The notes under the pieces: model-generated
The model's input: only the letters and a program-made list of their open reading frames with translations
Told to the model about the DNA's origin: nothing
Database searches by the model: none
In this document: positions 17,066 through 42,138 of the stretch, piece by piece
Numbering within the stretch: the first letter of the stretch is position 1
How the letters are laid out: each line of letters begins with the position of its first letter
Assembly (NCBI RefSeq): GCF_032118995.1
Contig: NC_092652.1
Location: 27,797,339-27,861,338, forward strand
Source: Asterias amurensis
Lineage: Eukaryota > Echinodermata > Asteroidea > Forcipulatida > Asteriidae
Direction of reading: 5' to 3'
Length of the DNA: 64,000 nucleotides
Made by a program: the position numbers and the translations under genes

Positions 17066-19647
17066 GGGTGCGTTCGTTTAGCTTCCCTGGGTCGACCCCG
17101 ATGTGGCGTTTTTAATTTTTTTTCCAGGACGAACGTGGGCACACAATTACCCCACGTTCGTCCTCGAACCTGGAAAAAAACCCAGACACATCATCACGTG
17201 AGCTTGTTTGTTTGTTTGTTTGTTTGTTTTATTTCCATTTGTACAACAAAAAATACAACAATGATGATTTCAAGTATATAAATACTGTTATAAATTTAAA
17301 TTAAGTACAAATGGGGGTTGCAGCCAGAGGAGGTAAGACCCTCCTGTAGTGGAGCACCCGAACTGCTATAAAAAAAAAAAAATAAAAAAAAATGAAATGC
17401 TGCACTGGTTTAACAAATGACAAGTGTAATATGAAAGTAAATTATAGTAACCCTAAAATAAAATAAAGCACATCTTTGAAGAACAATAGTGTAAAGCAAA
17501 ATAAAGATATTAGGCCTAAAAGATATGAACTTATACACATATTTAAATATAAATATATATTTTTCTTTCAATGTCCTGCTCTAATGACATGTGTGACAAT
17601 TCAAATTAGTACATAGAAAATCTTTATACTTAATTGAATAAAAGTCTTTCAGTTGTTTAATCAAGCGCTTTTTCGGAACATTAATAAAACATTCCCTAAG
17701 TTCATTAGGAAAAGAATTATAAATTTTTGGAAGGGTAAAGCGATAATTGGATGAAGCAACGTCAACTCTACAAATACAAAAGGCGTGAAGTAGACTGTCT
17801 TGTCTTGTGGAGAAAGCATGAAAATCTCGATTCAATGAAAAGAAAATGGGATTACTTAGATTTTCTGGAAGTGAATTATTCCGATAATCAAAATAATGAG
17901 TAGCTATTTGCACATTATAAATATCTTCCAATTTGAGAATATTGTGTTTATAACAGAGAGGTGTAGTGTGTGCGTTATACTTGACATGACATGCGTTGCG
18001 AATACATTTCTTTTGTAAAGTAATAAGCCTTCTATAAAATGAGGGGTAAACTTTAATCAAGCCACCCCATGCCAAGATACCATAATTTTAATAAGAGTTA
18101 ACCAATGTATTATAAATTGCCAAACTATCTCTCAGCCTCAAATTATTTTTAGTCCTATTGATAATATAGTTAGCTTTAGAAATTTTATTACAGACCCTGT
18201 TAACTTGATCCTTCCAGAGCATATTTTTATCGGTTTCAAGTCCAAGAAACACAATGGAAGGGACTTTTCTAAGAACGACATTTTCTAAACTAAGAGAAAC
18301 ATCAGGTAAAAAGCGTTCTTTTTGTTTCAAGGAGTAACAAATATAAAATGTCTTATCCGGATGAACTTTTAGTTTATTTGCTCTATACCAGTCATGCAGA
18401 GTCAAAAGTTCAGAATTAACAGTGCCAGCTAAGATCTTTAAACCTGCCCAAAGGCGATCAAAGTAGTATCATCAGCATAAAGGATAGGTTTAAGCAAGGT
18501 ACAACACATAGGCATGTCATTAACATACAACAAAAATAACAATGGCCCCAGATTTGACCCTTGCGGTACGCCACAATTGATTTCTTGACAGCTGGATTTA
18601 GCTTCATCAAAAGCTACATACTGTTTACGGTCTGTTAAATAACTAGCAAACCAATCATGTGCCAAACCTCGAATACCATAGTACTTCAATTTACTCAATA
18701 AAATAGGATGATTGACAGTGTCAAAAGCTTTCTTAATGTCTAAAAAGACACCTAAAGAAATTTCCGAGGGATCTTTATTAACAGAGTCTGAGAGATTATT
18801 ATAAAAATCTAACATAGCATGCACAGTTGATCTACCAGAACGAAATCCATACTGATTGGGAGTAAGAATTTGTTTGGAATCAAGAAAATTATAAATTCTG
18901 CAATGCATTAACTTTTCTAAGATCTTGGAAAAGATATTTAATAACGAAATAGGACGGTAGTTACCTAAATCATGAGTATCCCCCTTTTTAAAGACAGGTA
19001 CAACTTTTGCCACTTTATACACATTAGGAAAAATACCCTGTCTAAAGGAAGCATTACAAATATCAGATAAAGGGTCACAAACAAATTCAATAACTTCCTT
19101 TGTATTGCTAATTTCGTCTGGACCAGAACTACTCTTATTCTGAAATGTTTTAACAATGGTAACAATTTCCCCTGGTCAGTGGGTGTAAGATAAAACGAAC
19201 TAGAAGAGGAGGTAGCAAAGTTAACATAGTGATAAAAGTCATTATTAGATCTAGGAACTGAATCAGAGGTTGCTTCACCTATGGAACAAAAATGTTGATT
19301 GAAAGCTTCTGCAATATCCTTATTGTTAGAGAGCAACTCATTATTTAAAATAATACTACTTATTTTAACAGGAGACTTTTTACCCTTCGTCATACTATTT
19401 AAAAGGCGCCATGTGGTGACGTCAGTGCACCTCGGGCCAGCCCCAAGTGACCCAATCCACAAGCGGGGCTCTTGGGGCTGACCCGAGGTACACTGACGTC
19501 ACCAAGGGAAGGCTCACGTGATGATGTGTCTGGGTTTTTTCCAGGTTCGAGGACGAACGTGGGGTAATTGTGTGCCCACGTTCGTCCTGGGAAAAAATAA
19601 AATACCCCACATCGGGGTCGACCCAGGGAAGCTAAACGAACGCACCC
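17066..19647. mobile_element. Palindromic MITE split by a LINE insertion
   Basis: Arms 17066-17207 and about 19409-19647 begin GGGTGCGTTCGTTTAGCTTC on either side and share about 140 bp of inverted homology, including an inner hairpin (GGACGAACGTGGG ... CCCACGTTCGTCC). TGT flanks both ends (17063-17065, 19648-19650), a likely 3-bp duplication. The right part also holds a central hairpin (19417-19502, GGTGACGTCAGTG ... CACTGACGTCACC). Without the LINE the MITE would be about 380 bp. The left arm lacks about 10 bp (CTTCCCTT side) at the junction. The outer left end is 156 bp upstream of the SLC22 start codon. Confidence 0.8.
17208..19408 (-). mobile_element. Non-LTR retrotransposon fragment (CR1/Jockey-like), 5' truncated
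   Basis: Minus-strand reverse transcriptase: NYRPISLLNIFSKILEKL, QYGFRSGRST, LGVFLDIKKAFDTVNH, GLAHDWFASYL, NCGVPQGSNLGPLLFLLYVND, and the active site YADDT (near 18470). The thumb and C-terminal segment continue from 18405 to 17581. The frame is broken at least three times and the endonuclease domain is missing, so it is a dead 5'-truncated copy. The 3' end is a GTTT/AAAC microsatellite tail at 17208-17230. It sits inside the MITE at 17066-19647. Confidence 0.87.
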
Positions 19648-19859
19648 TGTATGAACCAATCAGTTGCAAATACCGTAGATGTCTGAACAAGGCAGTGATA
19701 GAGTATCATACCACTTGTTGATTGGTTCGTGGTTTACCGTTCTTGTGTAAATTCGATCTGAACTTTTGTAACATTCTATCAATCGATGTTGTATTACAGG
19801 GGGTGGACTTTTTTGTCTATTTAAAAGCAGCCAAAGTAAACAATAGTCCTAGTGCAAGG

Positions 19860-21385
19860 AACTGTTAATCTTCTCAATAATAGAACACATGGACTTACTT
19901 GTCGATGTACTACTTTTATTGATAACCAATGGCTCCTTCACATCTGATGAATTCCCTCTAAGATTTGGTGTTCCACAAGGGTCAGTGCTTGGCCCCATAC
20001 TGTTCAATGTATACACTGCGCCACTAGAAGCCGTCATCACATCCTATGAAATACACTACCATAAATATGCTGATGTATGGTGGCCCTGAAGGGACATCGC
20101 ATATCGCAAACGTGTGCGCATACGTATGCAATGTCGTGAAACAATTCGCAAATATGTGCGCACACGAATGCAATGTTGTGAAACAATTCGCGAATATGTG
20201 CGCACACGTATGCAATGTCGTGAAACAATTCGCAAATATGTGTGCACACGTATGCAATGTCGTGAAACAATTCGCGAATACGTGCGCACACGTATGCAAT
20301 GTCGTGAAACAATTCGCGAATATGTGCTCACACGTCTGCGAATATTATTTGCGATGTCGTGAATTTTATTGCATACCATGTTGCATACCTTTGAATGAAA
20401 TGTCTAATGATCTGGGGGTTTCTTTCCAACAGTGAGATAAGCGGTAGTCATTGCAGCAGTAGTCTGTATTGTGAGGCAAGCGAGGCGTGTGGTCGTCCTT
20501 GGCCTGGTGCCAAGTTCCTGGGTATACACATGCTTTACAGAGGGAGCCTGCTGTAGCGCCACAGTACTCCCTAGATCGGTAACAAATTATCCACAACTAT
20601 GACATCATCCTAATGGTATGCAACATGGTATGCAATAAAATTCACGACATTGCAAAACAAATCGCACTCGTGTGCGCACATATTCACGATTTGGTTCACG
20701 AAATTGCATACGTGTGCGCACATATTCACGATTTGGTTCACGAGATTGCATACGTGTGCGCACATATTCGCGATTTGTTTCACGACATTGCATACGTGTG
20801 CGCACATATTTGCGAATTGTTTCACGACATTGCATACGTGTGCGGAAAATATTCGCGAATTGTTTCACGATATTGTATACGTGTGCGCATATTTTCGCGA
20901 TTTGTTTCACGACATTGCATACGTGTGCGCACACGTTTGCGTTATGCGATGTCCCTTCGGGGCCACCATACCATTGGCTTCCGGTTTCGGACAGAATCAA
21001 GTTCAAAATGATGCTCTTTGTTTGGAAATGCCTTCACTCCTCAGCACCTGTCTACCGCAACAATCTTCTCTCCATTTATCATCGCGGCAGCCGACTCCGT
21101 AAATTGGACGCCGCAACAAAACTTACTCCCACCATCTGTAAGAAACTGGTTGGTCAGGGTGCCTTTGGTTATAGCGGCCCCAACCTATGGAACAAACTCC
21201 CCCCAGAAATCCGCCAGTCTGACTCAATCATGACATTCAAAAAACTGTTGAAGACTGAACTGTTCAGAGCCCATTATTTTGTTTATTGTTTATTCTCTTT
21301 CTGTTCAGCGCCTTGATCTAGAGTCTAGGATATGTGCGCTTTATAAGAACTTTGTATTATTGTCGTCGTCGTCGTCGTCGTTATT
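19860..21385 (+). mobile_element. Second LINE fragment (CR1/L2-like), interrupted
   Basis: Plus strand. 19880-20075 encodes an RT piece (FPLRFGVPQGSVLGPILFN ... YHKYAD). The open frame stops at the foldback insertion at 20076. From 20971 the C-terminal region follows (HWLPVSDRIKFK, APVYRNNLL, FGYSGPNLWNKLPPEIRQS, FKKLLKTELF) and then a 3' end with a GTC microsatellite (21360-21382). Several hundred bases of RT between YAD and HWLP are absent, so there was a deletion as well as an insertion. Confidence 0.8.
20076..20970. mobile_element. Foldback element with 42-bp repeat arms, inside a LINE
   Basis: 895 bp. Ends TATGGTGGCCCTGAAGGGAC and the complement (GTCCCTTCGGGGCCACCATA). Each arm has five to seven copies of a 42-bp unit (CGTGAAACAATTCGCAAATA, TGTGCGCACACGTATGCAAT, GT). 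The loop (about 20395-20610) is unrelated single-copy-looking sequence. No target duplication is recognisable. Same plan and same first five bases (TATGG) as the element at 1414-3990. Open frames of 80-214 codons here come from the repeat period. Confidence 0.83.
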
Positions 21386-23300
21386 ATGACTAGTCACTGA
21401 CCAACAACAGGGAAAACATTGCTCCGGGGTACAAAATTGACAAAGTTGCAATTTTGCCCCAAGGTGTTTCCGAGATTCGTCGACACCCTCCCGGTCAAAG
21501 AAAACCGTCGGGAAGATGGGATGGGGTGGCCGACTAATGCAGAATGACTGGTAGTGCTTTTTTGCTTTTGGATTTATCGTGCTCTATGGCTTTCAAATCT
21601 TATTTAAGCGCTTTTTGGGTTTGGTTCTGTATGATTGGGGACGATCAGTAAATGTTGAAATAACGTTATCAATGGCATCGGAACTTTGTACTAATACTTT
21701 GTTGCACATAATTATTGGACTCTTCTGTCTGTTGTTTATAAAACACAATTTGTGCAGTAGTATGCAGACTGGATCATCAAGCCTCAAGTTTTGCATAAAC
21801 AACACCTAAAGCCAAAGCCACGTGTGGTTTCAAAATGGACAATTGTAGTTTTATACCATACAATTATCAGATAGTTGGTTTAATCGGAAAGATTACATGC
21901 CGTCTGATTTTATTTTGGCATAGAAATAATTCCCACAATCAAGACGAGAGAGGGAGGCAAATTATGAAGCATGGTTTGACCTACACTGTACTGTGAACCT
22001 GCTTGTTGATTAATTGTTTCCTTCACAACCGAGTGACAATACACATTGCACAACGTGACGCTATATGTTTACACAGGCAATGGGACGCTATTCGTGTGAC
22101 AGAAACAACTTTATTCAGCTCATCATTGCGTTTCCACTATTACATAGCTATCACAACGAGTACTGCTCTATGACCCAACAAACTGATCCGCCCAAAGATT
22201 TTTGGGTGCTGACAACCCTACTCGATACCCCCAAAATCCTTTTTCGATAGCGTTTTGAGATTTTAAGTATAACGCTATAACAAGAATAAATTCCACCATG
22301 CAAAGTTTCAAATCCTACTTAAAAATAAATGTTATAATTCGTATAACTAGTATTACGTTTCTCATTGAATGAGTTTGTGCGTTTGTAAACTTATACTGTG
22401 CAACCACTAGAAGTAAACAAAGAAAAAGGCTGTCGGTATTAAAAAATGACCCAGTTCAAGTTTTGGAATAAGCCCGGTTCATACTTTCTGCAAATGCGAA
22501 TGTGATACGAATTTTTACTGTTTGTTTCAACAGTCGAAACGAGCCCAACTCTTGCAAAACATTCTCAGGGAAAAAAGGGCTGTGATGTCAAAATTCACTT
22601 CCCATTCACAGTCAGTATGAACGGCGCTGAGGGTGTCCCATTAACAACCTCAGTGAGTAGAAGTGCCACGAAACAAAGCTCAGCCACTACAGGTGTACAT
22701 CATACTAGTAACTTATATGCATAACAAAATAAATAAATATCTAAATAACAAATCTAACCTTGTTGGAGTTAGTTTCAAAGAGATTAAATACAAATACTGA
22801 CCTAGCTCTTAGAAGAGGACTTCCGGTAATGTTTAGTTTTTATCTCAGTGTTTTGCCAATGGTGCTAACATTCATGCTTAATGTTTTTAAATAAGATGGT
22901 AGGATCCATTCAATACGAAAAACCAAGACCACCAAACACCAATGTCCACTTCTAAATAGTCCTACAAAAAACCTTTTCCCCACCAATTACTAACCCCACA
23001 ACATCTTTAAAAAGAAATCCTAATACTGCCTTGCAATAATAGAATCAAAATTTCAAACCATAAACACAAAAATTCTAACGAGCTATACTTTAAGAGTTGT
23101 CAACCACCGGTTCCTTTCAGAACCAACACTACTTGAAGGAAATTCACACATGGTGCTACCACAAACCTCACCTAAAGATATTGCTCCCATGACCTATGTA
23201 TAATGATGGCTAGATTTGAATGAGGTCACTTGTTGGAAATGGGAAGCTATAGAAAATCTTGACTGTAACGAGTGGCCGCTGGAATTATAACAACTTGGAA
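21386..23300. other. No gene seen between the LINE and the FECH stop
   Basis: Non-coding; the part nearest 23345 is presumably the FECH 3' UTR. I could not identify a convincing AATAAA on the minus strand close to the stop. The short open frames at 21579-21809 and 22065-22250 show no motifs. Confidence 0.4.
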
Positions 23301-23344
23301 GCAATAAGATGTAAGTGCATTTATAAAATACATCAAAGTTAGAT

Positions 23345-36386
<13,042 letters not shown>

Positions 36387-36429
36387 GCTGGTGCTGTTAG
36401 CTTCGGGGTTTTAACTTCAATGAGCAACC

Positions 36430-37117
36430 GTGAAAAAAATTACACTCAGTGGTTCCAAGTCGAATGTGCTGTGTGATTAAAATTGTTATGTCATTATGAT
36501 AATGCATCTGTGTATGTGTGCTGAAGTACCACCGCCTCTTTTGTACATCCGTCCTTCAGGAAACTGTGCAATGCATGTGCTGCATATTGTGCAAGCAAAG
36601 GTCATGTTGTTGAAGGGCGCCCTCGAGCGGTCATTGATAAACAATAATGATTACATCTAAAAAGCAAAAAATTGTATTTATATGCTGGTTGCAATCTTGG
36701 TTCAATGATAAGCTTTTTTTGGCCACCACTTATTTGTTCTTTTTTTTTGAAAATTAAAGTTCACAGTGTTATAAAACCATAGCAAAGAGCATACTACAAA
36801 ACCAGTAATCAACAAGTGCTACAACATTTAAATTTAAGTTTGGTTGTACTGCACTTTACTTGGATGATGTTGGGGTCGAACCGCTTTTTTTCATGAGTGA
36901 TAAGTTGACTATTGTTTGAAATGGTTTGAAAAGCTGTTCCAATATACTCCTAAAACATTTCACACCCTATAAATTCCACACTTCTATGTTCCATCACCCA
37001 GCGACACGGTGTTCCGACAAAGTTCAGATAACCCCTCATGATCTACACACCAGGGTTAGGGTTAGGGTTGGGAATAGGAGCATACATTTGTTGGGGTGTC
37101 TAGGTAACCCTTTACAC
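36430..37117. other. FECH upstream region, no gene seen
   Basis: Holds the presumed FECH promoter, with no clear TATA box. At 37052-37074 is a short telomere-like run of three GGGTTA-type units. Confidence 0.4.
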
Positions 37118-38496
37118 CAGGGATGTGATTGCTTGTCTTAAAAAAAGCCTGAAAATTTAAACTGTCTGGAAATGTGAGTCCTATCATTGCGAGCGCAAGC
37201 TCGCCCCTTACGGCGTGGGGTTCGGGGCCCGCCCAAGGGCCCCGAAAAAATTTTGAAGTCTAGATGCTCTGTGGTGCATTCTAAGCTTCCTTAGAACACC
37301 TGCTTTAATCACTATTTGTTGCACAATTTCAGTGTTTTTAGGAGAGAAACAAAAATCTCAAATATTGTATTTAATTCAGCTGGGAAACCCTTGTTCAGAA
37401 TAAGTATAACATTGAAAATAAAACACAAAATCATTGCCAAGTTTACTCTGTGTTTAAAATAATCTGCCATTTCCAGTGGCAGACTTCTTTTTGCGTGTAA
37501 AGGGAAAAGTGAAATCATACATTGTACTTGTTGTAGCCTTGGGTAAACAGACCCGGAGATGATGGTGTCATCACCATCACAGTAAGTACCTATCACTTTT
37601 CTAGCCGCGGTCACAAATTTTTCATAGCAGTTAGCACTGATGCAAATGAATCTCAAGTCCGTCAACAGTGCCCGACTCGTCCAGCCAACTCCAGCGGAAT
37701 TTATTTTGAACACCTTTTTCCAGGTCTCGAACTGATGGGTCTCCCCTCGGCAAAGTTTGTTTCGACGCCGCCATGCCGATTCGACTGGCTGATGAGACAA
37801 CAGTCATGACAGTACGAATCCTCAAAAACAGTCGTACGTCGTATGGATTGTATCGGTGCGGCCACACGTACACGTGGACGGACGTTGGCTGGCAAATGCT
37901 GCCATATTGTGCACGCAAACCAAAAATAGAAGCTCCAGCGCAGCGTTGATCTTCGTTGCTCTACTAGCATTGGCGACGCGCAATTTCTAAATTGTTCGTG
38001 CATTTCGAGTTTTTTAAATTTGCGCAGCTATCACCATGCGTAAAACCACCGCACATTGCGCAGACACAAAACGAGGTCACTGCTACACAATGAGTCTGTT
38101 CCCCCATTCCATTAATACGCAAGCACAGCACACGCGTTAATAGGAACTAGACTTGGTGAAAGAAGCACACTCCTACCCAGTAAAAACAACAAACCGTACG
38201 GGTCCAATGTGAGAACGATCACAACTTATGCGTCTTCTTAGCGTCATTTAATAAAAATCCCGTCCGACCCAGCGCTCTGTTTCCACCTCGTTCTCATATA
38301 TGGCAATACAATTTAATGTAGAACGTTCATCATAAAACCAATTAAATACATTTCGGCATGCAAAACTCAACATGAATAATTAATTAGCACAATCTACCCC
38401 CCGATTTTCTCAACGGATTCACATGATTCACGTTGGTTGACTTTTTGAGTCGAAAAAGCCGGAAATCCGGCAAAAGCCGGAGAAATCACATCCCTG
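37118..38496. mobile_element. hAT-like DNA transposon relic, 1.38 kb
   Basis: Ends CAGGGATGTGATT at 37118 and its complement AATCACATCCCTG ending at 38496. The 5'-CAGG ends suggest hAT, but I see no clean 8-bp duplication (CTTTACAC vs ATAAACAG). On the minus strand a short frame from about 37831 (MAASKQTLPRGDPS ... NKFRWSWLDESGTVDG) recalls the leading WxWL segment of hAT transposases, and another frame covers 37312-37800. No DDE or dimerisation domain was recognised. Confidence 0.45.
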
Positions 38497-39513
38497 ATAA
38501 ACAGTTAACTTCTCTGACGGACAGGAATGAAATATGTACACATTTCACACAGACTTGTATCTTATAGGTACATTTCTCCAAACTTTAATCAACAAAACAT
38601 ACCAAAACAATTCTGATTCATAAAATATTACTTCATCCTGCAATAAGATTATTTTACATCAAGATTGGATTGAGAGGAATTGAATACATTAACATGCTGT
38701 TATTTTATTTCATGCATTACAATTTAATACACAATTAAATCAAGCCCATTTTCATATTTGAATCCCTATCCTTTTATCACAGATTCTGTATCACCAAAGG
38801 AAACTTTTAATGTACTGGTATAGATGTTGTTTGTGTACAACTATAAAAATGACTAGTTTTACTGAAATGTTCAGAGACTTTGATGATAAGCGTGTTCAAA
38901 AACCAATAGGTATATACCATTGCTGAGGTCAAATGAAGGAATTGTACTATGCACAAAAGAAGTCTCAGCCTTTTCAGCATTACTCATGACAAACAAAAGA
39001 TGACACTATTTTAACTCCATAACTTTGTGCTTTTCATCATAAAACCCAAGAGAAAAAACTTCCTACCAAACTCAAACAAGGCTATCAATAAAAGTTCTAT
39101 CCAGAAAATTGTGTTTACCCAAATGAACCCTAACATATCTGTGTACAATGTGCACTTATTATTGATACTTACTGCGGGATATTCATTTATGTATTAAATA
39201 ATTTCAATGAAGAAAAAATTGTTTTTCTTATAAAAAAATCTCTAAATATTAACTTGGGTACAGCTGCTATAGTTTTTACAACAAATTGAAAATAATTCAA
39301 AGCACAATATTTGATTTCTTGCTACTTTACACTTACTATTTTTATTTACAAAGAAAAAGATTAAGATACAAGCTGTTTCAAGTTTGTATTACTTAATTTA
39401 ATCAACCACAGAATAAGACACGAACAAAGGGACATGAACGCTTAACGAGAAATGGAGACAATTTGAAATGGTTTCATGGTTTTGCTTACTGCAAGTGAGA
39501 AATCAGTGCTTAA
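38497..39513. other. No gene seen
   Basis: AT-rich non-coding sequence without notable repeats. Confidence 0.5.
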
Positions 39514-39922
39514 AGGAACGGTACACATTGGTAATTATTCAAAACAAATATTACCTTAAAAACCGACTTTGTAACGAGCATTGAAGAGCTGTTGATAGTA
39601 TAAAACATTATGGGAAATGATTCCTTATGAGTAACGTAGTTTTTTGAGAAAGAGGTAATTTCTCACTAAAATATCTGAAAGCACACAAATTCATCCAACA
39701 AGGCTACGGGATACCCAAGCCTACACCCGTATCCCACACCTTGAAGTGACCTTCATGCCTTGTAAGTCTGGCGACTTGCATAAAAAAAAAATCATTTTCT
39801 CGCAACTTTGATGACCAATTGAACCCAAATTTTCACAGGCTTGTTATTTTATGCTTATGATGGGATACACTAAGTGAGAGCACTGGTCTTTGACAATTAC
39901 CAAACGTGTACAGTGCCTGCTC
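39514..39922. mobile_element. TTAA MITE, family B relative (copy 3, diverged)
   Basis: Starts AGGAACGGTACACATTGGTA after TTAA (39510-39513). The interior matches family B in order (TATAAAACATTATGGGAAA; CTCGCAACTTTGATGACC; ACAGGCTTGTTATTTTATGC). The right end (GTGTACAGTGCCTG) has lost its TTAA. Confidence 0.7.
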
Positions 39923-40051
39923 ATTTTTGCTGAACAGAAAATAATCTTGCATTATTTTCTCATCAAGCTGCTATACATGTAAGTTGGGCCCATGCTCCTT
40001 CCTCTATGAGCATTCTTAGCTTGCACAGCAAGCACAGAAATTAAAGCAAAG

Positions 40052-40259
40052 TATAGACGATGAGACCTATGTTTGCATTCAAACTGCCCTCTGTTGACAA
40101 AACACTATATACGTCATGTTTCGCCGGGCACCGAGTTGCAGAGTCATAGTAAGATTGCATGCACTTTCTAGCTGGCTGCCAAAACACAAAGGTTTTGCCC
40201 GGCGGTATGCACGAATCATGTATGGTTTCCGTGTGACGTCAGAGGTCACATCGTCTATA
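40052..40259. mobile_element. Palindromic MITE (TATAGACGATG ends)
   Basis: Left TATAGACGATGAGACCT, right AGGTCACATCGTCTATA; inner CGCCGGGCA / TGCCCGGCG pair. About 208 bp, intergenic. Confidence 0.7.
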
Positions 40260-40884
40260 GGGCCTAATTAACAATCGTTCAAAGAATTGTTCTGTCTTTT
40301 ATATAAATCTCAAATTCAATGCCTGATAAAGCTGCCTGTGTCTAGATGGTCTGTAACAATATGAGAGATGAATAAACAAAATGTAATAGAAATATTAAGA
40401 GAAATGGAAAGAAGAAAGTTCACAATGTTCATGTTTTGTAACCATTTCTGGTTACTTTATGAAGAGTAACATACGGCAAACTTGAATATTAAATTCATGC
40501 ATTACAAAGGTTATAACGAAAAGACACGTAAAATATTGTTTAATTTTTAACATTGCAATTTCCTTGGCCCTTACTTAAACACAAAATTCAATTATGATTT
40601 TAGAACCACATTCCTTCCCCTTAAAACTGCAAAAGTAAAACAAATTGGGGAGCTGACGTGTCATTCTCCAAAACTCAAAAACGGCAACAAATCACAACAA
40701 ACACTAACCCATCCCTACCCTCCCCCCCAAAAATAACAATTGCAACACTAAGACACATATATAACACTCTCATTCAACATGTTTCAAAACATGTTTAATA
40801 CAGTATGAACAGTTACATTTAAACATAGTCAGCATTGCCAAAGGCCACCAGCAAAGGGTACAAATCAAAGATCGTATAACACTG

Positions 40885-40983
40885 CAGGCATAAGATGGAC
40901 AACTTGGGCTTTAAGCGCCATGAGCGCCTTCATTGGCGGATACCGGCGCTATACAAGACTTTGATTATTATTATTGTAATTAT
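40885..40983 (+). mobile_element. LINE 3' tail (CR1/L2-like)
   Basis: GGCGCTATACAAGACTTTGA followed by an ATT microsatellite, comparable with the 3' ends of the LINEs at 21340 and, on the minus strand, 56055-56100. Only the last ~100 bp remain. Confidence 0.55.
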
Positions 40984-42097
40984 TAAATATGAAGTACACT
41001 GTATGCACTGGATGCCATTTTAGTAAGCAACACTTTAGATGCAACAATAGATCAGCTCAGACAATGACCAATGTTATTAATGCTATATGCTTACTGAAAT
41101 GACAGCCATGTCATACTAATAGACAAAGCTCCAGTAACCCACATTATGCCTTAAAGCTCTGTACAATCTTTGGTACAAACCCTGTTAACATCCCTGGAGC
41201 ACCATGGGGGCACCACGGTAAAAAAGAACCTCCACACAAAAATCATATTAATTGTTTATCTTCAACGTCTCATGTCACCCCCATAAGATACTCCTTCATT
41301 TTCATTGTTTGCACTAGTCTTGTAAATGTTATTCTTTCTTTATTAGATTTGGGAAGGCTTGCCTATGCACCAACACCTCTGCATAGATACTGCCTCTGTT
41401 GATGTACTGGGTATCATGTGTCAAATGACTATAGAGTGACCATAATCATGAAGGTTCTCCCTTTGATTTGCTTTGTCATTTAGAGTATAACTGGATTATG
41501 TATGAAAACAACATTTTGGGTAAACAAAAGAAACATAATAACTAAGATTAAACATATCTTCAATGTCTGTTCTTTTCTTTCAATCAACACTTTTTCATGT
41601 GGATTGTCTAAAGTTATTGGGAGGTTTAAGAAGGCACTTCACAGAAAAAAAGCAAGGGAGAGTTTTACTACAAAATGTTTATTAGTCATGTACTAAATGC
41701 TAGATAATATTCCATGACGTGATGAGATGAGACTGGTTCAAAGTCACCATAAAACCTAAATCATTATTACTTGATTTCCTCAAATGAGACACCAGTCTAA
41801 GAACAACGTCCCACATTTAAGACACAGATTAGGATGTGAAATTCCCCAACCAGACTAGGTCAAATTATCTGCACTTGCCTGGGTAAAGACTCTGACAAGA
41901 CAGAATCTGCAAACCTACTCTGTCACCGCCAGATCAGTAAGATACCCTAAAAAGATCATAACTGATCACATTAAGGTCTTACAAGAATCGGTAAGATTTG
42001 GATCCCAAAGGGTCAATACCCCACTCTGCATAGTTTTCACCAACTCACTTATAGAACTCTTTCTTTGATTACATATGGAAATTATTTACTGTTTACT

Positions 42098-42103
42098 TTT
42101 ATT
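42098..42103 (-). terminator. Candidate poly(A) signal of SECISBP2
   Basis: AATAAA on the minus strand about 36 bp after the stop codon at 42139. A later AATAAA at 41667-41672 is also possible. Position fits a short 3' UTR, but the motif is common in this AT-rich sequence. Confidence 0.35.
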
Positions 42104-42138
42104 CTTAAGCACAGATAAAGACAAAATTAAGAACTACC

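Noticed and set aside
20024-21316. Overlapping frames on both strands rich in RTRMQCRE or CNVVKQF
   Set aside because: Artefacts of the 42-bp units; the last one only becomes real LINE coding sequence after 20970.
37052-37074. Telomere-like GGGTTA run
   Set aside because: Only about three units; too short to be more than a chance or relic interstitial repeat.
37312-37800. 162-codon minus-strand frame as a host gene
   Set aside because: Lies wholly within the CAGGG-ended relic and has no recognised domain.
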